Below are positions 15,823 through 25,125 of a stretch of 64,000 bases of DNA, in pieces. The translations under genes and the position numbers were made by a program. The stretch covers positions 9,912,501-9,976,500 of the forward strand of contig NZ_CP071091.1 in assembly GCF_017301635.1 (NCBI RefSeq), given 5' to 3'. The notes beneath the pieces are model-generated. The model saw nothing but the letters and a program-made list of their open reading frames with translations. It made no database searches and was not told where the DNA came from. Origin of the DNA: Myxococcus landrumus (lineage in GTDB: Bacteria; Myxococcota; Myxococcia; Myxococcales; Myxococcaceae). The stretch's first letter is position 1; each line of letters begins with the position of its first letter.

Positions 15823-17189
15823 GGCGCACCCTGGCGAAGAAGGAACAGCTCTCCGGTGCCGTCGGGCTTCCACAGCCCCACCACCACCTCGCGGCGCTCA
15901 TCGCCGTCCAGGTCGGCCACCACCACGAACAGCGCACGCCCCGCGGGGAGCGAGCCCTGCCACAGCGGCTCGTGCGCGACGGGGTCCTCCGCCTTGAGCG
16001 AGTGGACCCGCAGCACATCCGGCGAGGGCTGGAGCAGCGTCGACGTGGTGAGCAGCTCCGGCGTGCCATCGCCATCCAGGTCACCCAGCGCACTGCCCGT
16101 GCCCAGCCCGACGAGGCGCGTGGGGGGAGCCCCCGCGCGCGCATAGAGAGAAGCCGTGGCATCCGGATGCACGAAGAGCATCCGAGGCGGAGCGAGGCTC
16201 GCGGTGGAGAAGGGCGCCGGGAGTGCCATGGACTTGCCATCGGCGAACCGGACCTCGGCCTGGAACGATGTCTGTCCCGGCACGAAGCTCCCTCGCTCCA
16301 CGGCTCCCAGCGGCGCACCGTCGAGGGTGCCCACGGGCCGCAGCGTGCCGCGGCCCTTGTCCAACGCGAGGACCTCTCCCTGCGCGCGACGCGAACTCCA
16401 CGCCGCGAGCCGAGGTGGCCCGGGCAACACGGCCAATGCGCCAAAGGGCTCGCGAGTGGTGCTGCCCGAGAAGGGCAGGGCGCTCAGCTCCCTGCGGGCC
16501 AGCAGCCGTCCATCCGCGGCGAAGACGGACACGTCCTCCTCCGTCATCACCGCGATTTCGTCCCGGCCATCGCCATCCAGGTCCCCCGCGGCGAGCGCGG
16601 CGAGAGGCTGCTCGAAGCGAACCAGCGTGGCGCCCAGCAGCCGGAGGCTCTTGGTGGGCCCTCCCGGTGAGACAGGCTGCGACGGAGGCAGGCCCAACGA
16701 CGCCAGGGCGAGCACCTCCGCGTCCGCGTCCACCGACTCGACGAGCGCCCCGGAGGGCTTCGCGGGACGCGTCGGCGCACGGCCCGACCAGAAGTTGACC
16801 CACGTGCCCAGCGCATCACCGCGCGCGCGCAGGGCGCCCGCTTCCACATCCAGCGTCAGGCGCACCAGCGTGCGAGCCCCCTGGGCGCGGGCCACCCCTT
16901 CGGCGGCCTCCGCGCTCGGAGCATCCACCACCGTGGGGGCGAGCCCCACGGCCGCGAGCCGTCCCGCGAGGACGGTCCCCACCGCGCGCCGCAGCTCGGC
17001 CGAGCCGCCCGAGAGATACACCGCCACGGGCGCCTCCGCGGGCAGGGCGCGCACCGAAGTGGCCAGGGCCTGCGACAGGCGCTGCACGGCGGGGACGTGG
17101 GTGTCCGGAGCCGCGGGAGGAACGGGCGCCGCGCTGGCCGCGAACGCGCACAGTCCCCAGGAGAGGACGAGAACCAGGGTTCGGCTCAC
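15819..17189 (-). CDS. Secreted FG-GAP/VCBS-like repeat protein
   Basis: A 456-residue exported protein with signal peptide MSRTLVLVLSWGLCAFAASA. Residues about 35-150 form an alpha/beta region reminiscent of TolB N-terminal or FlgO-type domains (ALATSVRAL...VAVYLSGG). The rest carries Ca-binding propeller-style motifs: AAGDLDGDGRDEIAVM, ALGDLDGDGTPELL and VADLDGDERREVVVG, each a D-x-D-G-D-x-x-x-E site as in FG-GAP blades. It overlaps both neighbours by ATGA, inside the PBP-to-CrdS unit. The function is unknown; protein or sugar binding in the periplasm is likely from fold. Confidence 0.75.
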   Translation of the reverse strand: MSRTLVLVLSWGLCAFAASAAPVPPAAPDTHVPAVQRLSQALATSVRALPAEAPVAVYLSGGSAELRRAVGTVLAGRLAAVGLAPTVVDAPSAEAAEGVARAQGARTLVRLTLDVEAGALRARGDALGTWVNFWSGRAPTRPAKPSGALVESVDADAEVLALASLGLPPSQPVSPGGPTKSLRLLGATLVRFEQPLAALAAGDLDGDGRDEIAVMTEEDVSVFAADGRLLARRELSALPFSGSTTREPFGALAVLPGPPRLAAWSSRRAQGEVLALDKGRGTLRPVGTLDGAPLGAVERGSFVPGQTSFQAEVRFADGKSMALPAPFSTASLAPPRMLFVHPDATASLYARAGAPPTRLVGLGTGSALGDLDGDGTPELLTTSTLLQPSPDVLRVHSLKAEDPVAHEPLWQGSLPAGRALFVVVADLDGDERREVVVGLWKPDGTGELFLLRQGAP

Positions 17190-19804
17190 AGACCCTTCCT
17201 GTTGCCTTCGTTGAGGAAGAACTCGTCGCTGGTCACCTGGCCCGGAGGAGGGGCCTCGGCGGTGGGTTGGGTGCCCTCGAGGAACGGCTCCATCCGGCCC
17301 GGAACGGACGCCCCGGCGAGGAGGCCCGTGACGGGGTCGATGCGAACCTGGAGGATGCCGGAGGGCACCTCGAACTCACGGGCGGGGAGGCCCTCGTGCG
17401 CGGTGCGCATGAAGTGGAGCCAGATGGGCAGCGCGGCGCGTCCGCCCGTCTCGCTGCTCCCCATCGGTGAGTTGTCATCGAAACCCACCCACGCGCTGGC
17501 CACGTAGTCCATCGTGTAGCCGGAGAACCACGTGTCCCGGGACTCCTGCGTCGTGCCCGTCTTGCCCGCGGCGGGGCGGTTCAGCTCGCGCACCGCCTTG
17601 GCGGTTCCTTCCTCCACCACGCTGCGCATCAGCGACGTGGTGAGGTACGCGACGGCGGGCGGCAGGGTCTCCTCGAAGCCCGGCTGATGCTCCTCCAGCA
17701 CCTTGCCGCGCGAGTCCCGCACCCGCAGCAGCATGAGCGGCTCCGCGAAGCGGCCATTGGCCTGGAGCGTGGCGTACGCGTTCACCGCCTCCAGAATCGT
17801 CACCTCGCCGGTGCCCAGCGCCAGCGTGAGGTTCTCCGGCATGGGCGAGTGGATGCCCGCCCGGCGCGCGAAGTCGATGACGGTCGGCGGCGTGAGTGAC
17901 TCGATGAGACGCACGGACACGGTGTTCTTCGACTTCGTGAGCGCCTGTCGCAGCGTCATCGGCCCTTCGAACCGGCGGTCGTAGTTCTGGGGCTTCCACG
18001 CCTTGCCCGTGTACGGGTCGCGAATCGCCTCGGGCGCGTCATTCACCTTGGACAGCGGGGTGTAGCGTCCGCTGGCCATCGCGGCGCCGTAGAGGAACGG
18101 CTTGAAGGACGAGCCCGGCTGTCGCCTGGCCTGCGTGGCGCGGTTGTACGACGACCGAGCCGCATCGTAGCCGCCGACCAGCGCGACGACGTTCCGGTTG
18201 TCCGGGCGGATGGCCACCATCCCGCCTTGCACCTCCGGAATCTGGTCCAGCGTGGCCTCCACGAAGGCCGGCGCGGGAGGCGCCTTCAGGACTCGCACGA
18301 AGACGAGCTGCCCCTTCGCGAACACGTCCGAGATGCTCTTCGGCGCGCCCTTGCCCTTCTGCCGGGCCCACGTGACGGTGGAGTACGCCACCTCCGCGGT
18401 GCGGCTCACCAGGTCCACGCGCGCCACGTTGTGCTTCTCATCCACCTCGGACACGTAGCCCGTCAGCCGCAGCCCTTCCTCCAGCGGCTGCAAGGGCACC
18501 GCGCCCACCAGCAGCTCCTCCTCCGACGGGGGGGCCTCGTCCTCGGACGTCAGGTCCGGGCGCTGCTCCTCCGCGCCCTCCACCTCCGGCTCCGTGGCGG
18601 CGCCCGGCTTCGGCTCCGCGGCCTTCTCCTCCTTCACGAGCGGCGACAGGTCCGCGACGTAGCCCTGGTCCTTCTGCCGGCGTCCGGCCTCCTCGATGCG
18701 CGTGACGACCATGCCGCGAAGCCGGGCCCACCGCGCGTCCTCCAGCGTGCCCCGAGGACCTCGGTAGCCCTGGCGCCGGTCCATCGCCTCCAGCCCCTCG
18801 CGCACCGCCTGCTCCGCGGCGACCTGGAGATTCGGCACCATGGCGATGTCCACGCGCAGGCCGCCGCGCATCACCGCCTCTTCGCCGTAGCGCTCGATGA
18901 GGGTGCGGCGAATCTCCTCCACGTAGTAGGGACCCACCCTCGGCTTGGGCCGGGGCGCGAGGACGATGGGCTTGTCCAGCTCGCCCTCCACCACCTTGGC
19001 CGGCACGAAGCCCTGGTTGGCCATCTGCCGCAGCACGTAGCGCTGACGCGACTTGGCCCGCGTCATGTTCGTCACCGGGTTGATGCGGTGCGGACTCTGC
19101 ACCGTGCCCGCGAGGACCGCGGCCTCGCCCACGCTCAAATCCTTGGCATTCTTGCCGAAGTAATAGAGCGCCGCCTCCTCCAGGCCGTAGCGCCGCTGCC
19201 CGTAGTAGGACTGGTTGATGTAGAGGCCGAGAATCTGGTCCTTGGTGAGCGCCTCCTCGACGCGCGGCGTGAGAATCCACTCGCGAATCTTGCGCGACAG
19301 CTTGCGCTCCGGCGTGAGCAGCAGGTTCTTCACCACCTGCTGGGTGATGGTGGAGGCGCCGGACTTGGTGCTGCCGGGGATGAGGTTCTTGACGGTGGCG
19401 CGCGCGATGCCGAAGGGGTCCAGGCCCACGTGCTTGTAGAAGTCCGCGTCCTCGGCGGCGAGGAACGCGTCGCGCACGTGCGAAGGCAGGTTCTCCACGC
19501 GCACCACGGTGCGCTTCTCGTAGGCGTACTCCGCGCAGATGCTCCCGTCGCCACACGTCACCTTGGTGACCTGGGGCAACTGGTAGTTGCGCAGGGTGTC
19601 CACCGAGGGCAGGTCGCGGCTGAAGTAGAGGTACGTGCCCACGGCGATGAGCAGGCACAGGAGCAGGCCCACGGCCCCGGTGATGAGCAGCCGCTTCGTC
19701 CACTTCCAGAGGCGCGCGCCGAAGCTGGGGCGTGGAGGCGCGGGCGGCGGGGTGGAGGGGGGCGGAGCTTCAGGCGGATTGGGCATCACGGAGGCCAGGG
19801 TCAT
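17186..19804 (-). CDS. Class A penicillin-binding protein (PBP1A family)
   Basis: Bifunctional peptidoglycan synthase: glycosyltransferase plus DD-transpeptidase, anchored in the inner membrane. From ATG 19804 it is 872 residues. It has a Pro-rich cytoplasmic tail, a TM helix at about 37-61, and a GT51 domain with catalytic Glu118 (EDADFYKHVG) and ITQQVVKNLLL. The transpeptidase domain has SSFK (Ser565), SKNT and KTGTT. An acidic linker with many Glu (about 390-450) lies inside an OB-like insertion between the domains, as in other PBP1A proteins. An in-frame ATG at 19786 is possible but lacks a ribosome site. It is the second gene of the minus-strand unit that ends with the CrdS-like kinase. 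Confidence 0.95.
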   Translation of the reverse strand: MTLASVMPNPPEAPPPSTPPPAPPRPSFGARLWKWTKRLLITGAVGLLLCLLIAVGTYLYFSRDLPSVDTLRNYQLPQVTKVTCGDGSICAEYAYEKRTVVRVENLPSHVRDAFLAAEDADFYKHVGLDPFGIARATVKNLIPGSTKSGASTITQQVVKNLLLTPERKLSRKIREWILTPRVEEALTKDQILGLYINQSYYGQRRYGLEEAALYYFGKNAKDLSVGEAAVLAGTVQSPHRINPVTNMTRAKSRQRYVLRQMANQGFVPAKVVEGELDKPIVLAPRPKPRVGPYYVEEIRRTLIERYGEEAVMRGGLRVDIAMVPNLQVAAEQAVREGLEAMDRRQGYRGPRGTLEDARWARLRGMVVTRIEEAGRRQKDQGYVADLSPLVKEEKAAEPKPGAATEPEVEGAEEQRPDLTSEDEAPPSEEELLVGAVPLQPLEEGLRLTGYVSEVDEKHNVARVDLVSRTAEVAYSTVTWARQKGKGAPKSISDVFAKGQLVFVRVLKAPPAPAFVEATLDQIPEVQGGMVAIRPDNRNVVALVGGYDAARSSYNRATQARRQPGSSFKPFLYGAAMASGRYTPLSKVNDAPEAIRDPYTGKAWKPQNYDRRFEGPMTLRQALTKSKNTVSVRLIESLTPPTVIDFARRAGIHSPMPENLTLALGTGEVTILEAVNAYATLQANGRFAEPLMLLRVRDSRGKVLEEHQPGFEETLPPAVAYLTTSLMRSVVEEGTAKAVRELNRPAAGKTGTTQESRDTWFSGYTMDYVASAWVGFDDNSPMGSSETGGRAALPIWLHFMRTAHEGLPAREFEVPSGILQVRIDPVTGLLAGASVPGRMEPFLEGTQPTAEAPPPGQVTSDEFFLNEGNRKGL

Positions 19805-19900
19805 GGTGCTTCTCGACGGGGGCTGCACGTTAGACTGCCAGGCCGGGAACGGGAACCGCTGCGACACCCGCCTGGAGTCCGGCCTCCAGGCGGGGAGGCG

Positions 19901-20956
19901 TCACGGCGCGGAGATGGCCGGGACTTCCCGGGCTCCAAGCCCAGGCGAGCCCAGGTCCGCCTGGGCGATGCGATTCATCCGGTCCGAGTTGACGCGGGCC
20001 TGGACGTAGCGCGGTGACAGGCGGGTCGCGGTGGCGTACGCGGCGCGGGCCTCCTCCTTCTTCCCGAGCCGCTCCCAGGCCACGCCCAGGTTGTTGTGCA
20101 CGTAGGCCACATGGGGCAGCTGCTGCGCGGCCTGCGCGAGCACCTCGGCGGCCTTCGAGTCCTCGCCGGCTCGCAGGTACGCGAACCCGAGGTTGTTGAG
20201 GGCGTAGCCATGCTCAGGGTCCAGGTGGACGGCCTGCTGGAAGCGGAGGATGGCCGCGCTCAGCTCGCCAGAGCCCAGGTGCGCGCGTCCGAGCACCTGG
20301 TACACCTCCGCGTCCTCTGGGGCACGGAGCACCGCCTCCTCACCCACGCGCACGGCCTCCGCGTGGCGCCCCTGGGACACGAGCAGGCGAGCCTGCTGGA
20401 TGAGCGCTCCGGCGTCCTCGGGCACCAGGCTCCCCAGCCGGGCGTAGGCGAGCAGCGCGACCTCCGGCTGGCCGTGGAGGCGGGCCAGCCGCGCGGCCAT
20501 CGCGAGCGCGTCCGTGTCGGCCGGGTCGTCGTGCAGCGCGCGGCGCACCTCGGTGAGCGCGCCGGACACATCGCCCAGGTCCTTCAGTGAGCGAGCGCGG
20601 CTCAGGTGGTCCACGCGTCGCGCGTGCTCGTGGGACAGCGCCAGGGCGTCCTCGAGCGTGGGGTGGGGCGCGGGCTCCACGTTCTCCCGAGCCGCCTCCG
20701 GGGTGTGGGCTGGAAGGGGCAGGGGCGCGGTGGTGAAGCCGGGGCTCGAATCGCTCTCGGGGGCGGGCTTGGGCGTCGTGCGCGCATGCTGCTCCGCGAG
20801 GGCGAGCCACGGGCGCAGGGCCGCCGGAATGGGGACGTCGCTCCATGCGGCCAGGCCCAGCGCGGCGAGGCACGAGGGCAGCAGCGCCTTCTTCAGCGCG
20901 GGGGGCAGGGTGAAACCCAGGGTGCGGCGGGGGGCCTTCCTCGTCCTCGGGCTCAT
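19901..20956 (-). CDS. TPR-repeat protein upstream of the PBP
   Basis: A 351-residue protein. A hydrophobic segment near residues 25-45 (LPSCLAALGLAAWSDVPIPAAL) suggests membrane anchoring, followed by a Pro-rich linker. About six tetratricopeptide repeats then run to the C-terminus, for example EDAEVYQVLGRAHLGSGELSAAILRFQQAVHLDP, EHGYALNNLGFAYLRAGE, and VAYVHNNLGVAWERLGKKEEA. TPRs assemble protein complexes. Start ATG 20956; the open frame reaches further upstream but without coding character. The PBP gene starts about 100 bases downstream on the same strand, so a role in organising the PBP complex is plausible (inference). Confidence 0.82.
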   Translation of the reverse strand: MSPRTRKAPRRTLGFTLPPALKKALLPSCLAALGLAAWSDVPIPAALRPWLALAEQHARTTPKPAPESDSSPGFTTAPLPLPAHTPEAARENVEPAPHPTLEDALALSHEHARRVDHLSRARSLKDLGDVSGALTEVRRALHDDPADTDALAMAARLARLHGQPEVALLAYARLGSLVPEDAGALIQQARLLVSQGRHAEAVRVGEEAVLRAPEDAEVYQVLGRAHLGSGELSAAILRFQQAVHLDPEHGYALNNLGFAYLRAGEDSKAAEVLAQAAQQLPHVAYVHNNLGVAWERLGKKEEARAAYATATRLSPRYVQARVNSDRMNRIAQADLGSPGLGAREVPAISAP

Positions 20957-21152
20957 GGCGACCTCGACTCCTGGCGGGGCGTCCGGAAAGGGCGCTCCAG
21001 GAAGACACCTGTGGGCGTCCTCCCACCTGGGGCTATTGCGATGGTCGTGCCAGCGAATTCCCTCGGGGGCGTGAGACGCGGTGTGGCTTTGGAGCCGCAC
21101 GCGAGGGGAAAAAGCGTGGCGAGGGCGTGGGTGGCGTGCGACGGTGCCCGCG

Positions 21153-21923
21153 ATGAAAATCGCCACCTGGAATGTGAACTCGGTGCGGGCGCGTCAGGAG
21201 CGGCTGCTCGAGTGGCTGAAGAGCGCGCAGCCGGATGTGCTGTGCCTTCAGGAGCTGAAGTGCACGGAGGACGATTTCCCGATGGAGGCCGTGCGTGCGG
21301 CCGGCTACCACGCGGCGGTCCACGGGCAGAAGACCTACAACGGCGTGGCCATCCTGGCGAAGGAGGAGCCGCGCGACGTGGTGAAGGGGCTGTCGGACGG
21401 CGTGGATGACACGCACGCGCGCCTCATCGCCGCGACAGTGGGCGGCATTCGCGTGGTGAGCGCGTATGCGCCCAACGGGCAGTCGCTGGACTCGCCGCAG
21501 TATGAGTACAAGCTTGAGTGGTACGGACGGCTTCGGCGCTACCTGGACACGCGGCACAATCCCGATGAGGCGCTGGTGCTCGGCGGCGACTGGAACATCG
21601 CGCCCGCGGACCTCGACATCTACGACCCGAAGGAGTGGGAAGGCCAGACGCTCTGCACGGTGAGGGAGCGCGACGCCCTTCAGCGGCTGTGCGCCTTCGG
21701 CTTGTCGGATGCGTACCGGAAGCTGTACCCCGACACGCAGCGCTTCTCGTGGTGGGACTACCGCATGCTGGCCTTCCCGAAGAACCGGGGCCTGCGCATC
21801 GACCACCTGTATGTGTCGGCGCAGTTGGTGCCTCGATTGACGGGAGCGGACACGGACCGGGAGGCTCGCAAGGGAAAGCAGCCCTCGGACCATGCGCCGG
21901 TGTGGCTGGAGCTTCGGGACTGA
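21153..21923 (+). CDS. xthA: Exodeoxyribonuclease III (AP endonuclease)
   Basis: Base-excision repair enzyme with AP-endonuclease and 3'-5' exonuclease activity. The 256-residue protein has the full family set: MKIATWNVNSVRAR, LQELKC (metal-binding Glu), YNGVAIL, VVSAYAPNGQ, LGGDWNIAP (catalytic Asp/Asn), FSWWDYR and the final SDHAPV. ATG 21153 gives the exact family N-terminus. It is divergent from the TPR gene; the small gap holds no clear promoter. Confidence 0.96.
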   Translation: MKIATWNVNSVRARQERLLEWLKSAQPDVLCLQELKCTEDDFPMEAVRAAGYHAAVHGQKTYNGVAILAKEEPRDVVKGLSDGVDDTHARLIAATVGGIRVVSAYAPNGQSLDSPQYEYKLEWYGRLRRYLDTRHNPDEALVLGGDWNIAPADLDIYDPKEWEGQTLCTVRERDALQRLCAFGLSDAYRKLYPDTQRFSWWDYRMLAFPKNRGLRIDHLYVSAQLVPRLTGADTDREARKGKQPSDHAPVWLELRD

Positions 21924-21942
21924 CGGAGGGGTACGGACCGTG

Positions 21943-22806
21943 ATGCGTAAGGACGTTGGGCTGTGGCAGTCGATGGTGTGCGTGGGGTTGGGGATGTTCG
22001 TCGCGGGCTGTGCGACGGTGGGCAGCGCGCCTCCCGTCGCGGCCGAGCCGGTGCCCGCGCATCAGGTCTTCGTGCTCGCGTCCGCGAAGCTGAAGGAAGA
22101 CCGCCGTCTCACCGTGTACCTGCCTCCGGGCTACGACGCGGCGAAGGACGCCCGCTTCCCGGTGCTCTACATGCCGGATGGTGGGCTCCAGGAGGACTTC
22201 CCGCATGTCGCCAGCGCGGTGGACGCGGCGATTCGCGCCGGAGAGCTCAGGCCGTTGCTCGTGGTGGGCATCGAGAACACGGTGCGCAAGCGCGACATGA
22301 CGGGGCCCTCTTCGATTCCGAGGGATTTGGAGTGGGTGCCCGGCGCGGGGGGCTCGGCGGCGTTCCGGGACTTCATCCGCGACGAGCTGATTCCCGAGGT
22401 GGAGAAGCGGTTCCGCGTGACGGGGGAGCGGGCCATCATCGGCGAGTCGCTCGCGGGGCTGTTCATCATGGAGACCTTCTTCCTCCAGCCGGAGATGTTC
22501 AGCACGTACCTGGCGCTGAGCCCGAGCCTCTGGTGGAACGAGGAGGAACTTGTGCGTGAGGCGGGAGCGCGTCTGGCGAGCCGCGCGGACCTGCGCGCGT
22601 CGCTGTTCGTGTCCTCGTCGAACGAGACGGAGGACATCGTCCCCGCCGTGGCGCGGCTGCGCGAGGTCCTTCAGGCGAGTGCGCCTCCGGGATTGAAGTG
22701 GGAGGTCGAGCCCCGCCCGGACCTGCGCCACGACAACATCTACCGGTCGTCCGCGCCGGCGGTGCTGCGCAAGTGGCTGCCGCCCATGGCCGAGGCCGGG
22801 CGGTAG
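21943..22806 (+). CDS. Esterase D-like alpha/beta-hydrolase lipoprotein
   Basis: Predicted secreted serine esterase (family of PF00756, enterochelin-esterase/esterase-D type) of 287 residues. The signal peptide ends in a lipobox (GMFVAGC). The nucleophile elbow is GESLAGLF; the acid and histidine positions fall in the C-terminal part (RHDNIY). Start chosen at ATG 21943; a GTG one codon earlier is possible. It follows xthA after 19 bases. The substrate is unknown. Confidence 0.82.
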   Translation: MRKDVGLWQSMVCVGLGMFVAGCATVGSAPPVAAEPVPAHQVFVLASAKLKEDRRLTVYLPPGYDAAKDARFPVLYMPDGGLQEDFPHVASAVDAAIRAGELRPLLVVGIENTVRKRDMTGPSSIPRDLEWVPGAGGSAAFRDFIRDELIPEVEKRFRVTGERAIIGESLAGLFIMETFFLQPEMFSTYLALSPSLWWNEEELVREAGARLASRADLRASLFVSSSNETEDIVPAVARLREVLQASAPPGLKWEVEPRPDLRHDNIYRSSAPAVLRKWLPPMAEAGR

Positions 22807-23102
22807 ACGCACGCGATGAGGGGCGAGGCGCTCGGCTCCCGGGTGCCCTCGCCAGCGGTCCTCGTGCGGAGCGCCGCCGCCCGTGGTGATTGAGCCCGGG
22901 CGGTGGTCACACACGATTCGGAGGCGAGCCCCTCGGCTTCCCATCCGTGGTGACTGATGCGCCCGTGTGCCAGACGCGGGCGTTCGGCAAGGTGCGGTGC
23001 GTCGAGGGTCGCGCATCGGCACGCGCCAGCAAGCAGATGCATGCGAGCCCTGCCTCTCGTTGGATGATGCGCCATCACGGGTGCTTCCGTGAGGAGCCGC
23101 TC

Positions 23103-23960
23103 ATGCGCCATTCCCCAGGTTCTCCTTCGGGCCTCGAGCCCTCGGGTGTCATCCCCATCGAGCGAGCGCTCCGCGCGGCCCTCGTGGGGAGCTTGCTGTC
23201 ACTGTGCATCGCGGGCTGTGTCGCGCCGCGTGCCGCCGAGCCCGCGAACACGGTGACAGCGCCGCTGGTGGACACCTCTGGCCGAGTGGATGCGCGCCCA
23301 GGACAGGTGACGGGAACGCCCGCATCTCCGGGTGTGCATGCCCTGGGATTGGGTGGAGCTCGGGACGGTCTGCTGTACGTGCCGAAATCCTATCGTCCGG
23401 ACCAGCCGGCGCCGCTGATGCTGGTGCTGCACGGCTCGAGGGGCAACGCGGGTCAGATGCTGCAGGTGATGCAATCGCTGGCGGAGTCAGAGGGCATCCT
23501 CCTGCTCATCCCCGAGTCACGGGGCCTGACGTGGGACGACAAGATGGGGAAGCACGGCGAGGACCTGGCCTTCATCGACCGCGCGCTGACACATGTCTTC
23601 TCCCGTCATCTCGTGGCGCGTGAGCGCATCAGCGTGGCGGGGTTCTCCGCGGGCGGGTCCTACGCACTGGCGCTGGGCATCCTCAACGGAGACCTGTTCT
23701 CCCGCATCCTCGCGTTCGCGCCCGGGTTCGTTCACGCGGACGAGCCTCGAGGCATGCCGCGCATCTTCGTCGCGCATGGCGACAAGGACCTGGTGCTCCC
23801 CGTCGAAGGGAGTGGCCGGCGCATCGTCGCGGAGTTGCGCTCTGCGGGCTTCGCGGTGCACTACCACGAGTTCTCCGGAGGCCATTCCATCCCCGAGGAC
23901 GTGGTCCAGGCCGCCGTCCAGTGGCTCCGTGAAGCGCCCCCGCCCGTGAGTGGCCCGTAG
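23103..23960 (+). CDS. PHB-depolymerase/LpqC-like esterase lipoprotein
   Basis: Predicted exported alpha/beta-hydrolase of 285 residues. After a long N-terminal segment the hydrophobic core LVGSLLSLCIAGC supplies a lipobox. The catalytic elbow is VAGFSAGGSYALAL, the oxyanion region LVLHGSRGNAG, the acid HGDKDLVLP and the histidine SGGHSIPEDVV. ATG 23103 has GAGGAG nine bases upstream; the frame is open further 5' but has no start with a ribosome site. The mix is as in poly(3-hydroxybutyrate) depolymerase-like or feruloyl-esterase-like enzymes. The region 22807-23102 before it holds only a weak GC hairpin (22874-22906). Confidence 0.8.
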   Translation: MRHSPGSPSGLEPSGVIPIERALRAALVGSLLSLCIAGCVAPRAAEPANTVTAPLVDTSGRVDARPGQVTGTPASPGVHALGLGGARDGLLYVPKSYRPDQPAPLMLVLHGSRGNAGQMLQVMQSLAESEGILLLIPESRGLTWDDKMGKHGEDLAFIDRALTHVFSRHLVARERISVAGFSAGGSYALALGILNGDLFSRILAFAPGFVHADEPRGMPRIFVAHGDKDLVLPVEGSGRRIVAELRSAGFAVHYHEFSGGHSIPEDVVQAAVQWLREAPPPVSGP

Positions 23961-24026
23961 CCCACCGGCCCCTCGAGAGAGATGACCAGGCGCCCCTGCC
24001 CGGAGGCGTCTACAATCGAGGGCACC

Positions 24027-24221
24027 ATGACGACGCCGCGGCCCGAGTCACTCCCTTTCCCGGAGAGCCTGTGTCATCGCTGTGCCGCGCCGCCGCGGTA
24101 TGTCGAGACGCGGACGTCGGTGTTCATCATGTGTCCCTTGTTGCCAGGGAAGTACCCACCGCAGCCGGTGCGGGCGTGCGCGCTCTTTCGTCCCGTCGAG
24201 GCCGCTCCGAAGCCGGAATGA
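24027..24221 (+). CDS. Small cysteine-containing protein of unknown function
   Basis: A 64-residue open frame with coding-type composition: SLCHRCAAPPRYVETRTSVF, then IMCPLLPGKYPPQPVRACALF. Four cysteines (CxxC, C, C) could form a small zinc knuckle. I do not recognise the family. It stands alone between the esterase and the Arg-rich gene, in the same direction as both. Start at ATG 24027; the frame is also open from 23982. Confidence is moderate because it is short. Confidence 0.55.
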   Translation: MTTPRPESLPFPESLCHRCAAPPRYVETRTSVFIMCPLLPGKYPPQPVRACALFRPVEAAPKPE

Positions 24222-24345
24222 GGTGAGGGCAGCGGAGGGAGCAGGCCCTTGTCGTCGAAGGCAGGCGCGAGGGCGGGGCGATTGCGTGGTGCCTTGGCCG
24301 TCCCCACCTGTGGCGAGCAGGCCAGTTGCAGGGAGGAGGGACTTG

Positions 24346-24834
24346 ATGGTTGCCAGGAAGAATTCGCGCGCCATGTCGCGCACCCGGATGACGCCTCGTC
24401 GGAGGCGGATGGTTTCTCGCACGCGCGTGTCGCGTCCGCGTCGTGTCGCCGTGTCCCGGCGTCGCGTGACGGCGGGGGCTCGTGCCACCGCCAGCAGCCG
24501 GTATACGCGACCGGCGATGCGGGAGCGCATCCGCAAGCGCCTGCTGGCGGGTTCGCGGGGCGGGCGCATGGGGCACTGGAGCGCCCGAAAGGCACAGCTC
24601 CTGAAGTCCGAATACGAGAAGGCCGGGGGCGGCTATCGCATGCGGAAGCCGAGTGCCCGCAAGCCCCGCATGTCGTCGGCACGCATGTCGTCGCGCATGC
24701 GCACCCGGACGACGCGCGCGCGGCGGAGCGTCAGGACGGCCCGTCCCAAGCGCGTGGCCTCCCGCACGAGCCGCCGGTACGCGACGCGGACGCCCGCGAT
24801 GCGCCGCACCCGCAAGATGGCGTCCCGTCGCTGA
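24346..24834 (+). CDS. Arg/Ser-rich basic protein with a DUF5872-like core
   Basis: A very basic protein of 162 residues, about one third Arg. The first 50 and last 70 residues are Arg/Ser/Thr/Ala repeats of the kind seen in histone H1-like or protamine-like DNA-binding tails. The centre (about 53-98) is different: MRERIRKRLLAGSRGG, then GHWSARKAQLLKSEYEKAGG. That 'WSARKAQLL..EY..AGGGY' signature is what I recall for DUF5872, a small domain scattered among bacteria, phages and large viruses. GGAGG (about 24333-24337) before ATG 24346 and a strong terminator after the stop support a real, separately transcribed gene. Nucleic-acid binding is an inference from charge. Confidence 0.72.
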   Translation: MVARKNSRAMSRTRMTPRRRRMVSRTRVSRPRRVAVSRRRVTAGARATASSRYTRPAMRERIRKRLLAGSRGGRMGHWSARKAQLLKSEYEKAGGGYRMRKPSARKPRMSSARMSSRMRTRTTRARRSVRTARPKRVASRTSRRYATRTPAMRRTRKMASRR

Positions 24835-24851
24835 GCTCGAGTTGAGTCCGG

Positions 24852-24890
24852 AGCCCGCCGTGGAGGTCCACCACGGCGGGCTTCTTCTTG
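24852..24890 (+). terminator. Intrinsic terminator after the Arg-rich gene
   Basis: A perfect 12-bp stem, AGCCCGCCGTGG (24852-24863) with CCACGGCGGGCT (24871-24882), with a 7-base loop and a T-rich tail TCTTCTT. It lies 17 bases after the stop codon. Confidence 0.85.
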
Positions 24891-25125
24891 GCTCCACGCG
24901 CCTGTCCGGTGTTCAACGAAGCAAGCCCACCATCCCGTGTCGAAGACTCGAACCCGGAAGGCGTCACACACGCCCTCCTGTCGGGCGGGCGTCATGCGAA
25001 GGCGCCAGAGCGCATGCATGGTGCGCTGAGCGCACAGGTGTTTCGCGTAAGCTGCCCGGAGCCGCTGGGGTCGCCACGCGCGCGGAGCACCTGTCCGCGC
25101 GGGGAAGTTCGAGGACGGACGAGGA

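Noticed and set aside
13918..16146. Long plus-strand open frame across the kinase and binding-protein genes
   Set aside because: Arg/Ser/Pro-rich translation without any family feature, while the opposite strand has clear HK and SBP motifs.
18227..20017. Plus-strand open frame of about 600 codons opposite the PBP gene
   Set aside because: The translation is His/Leu/Arg-rich antisense; the PBP motifs on the minus strand are unambiguous.
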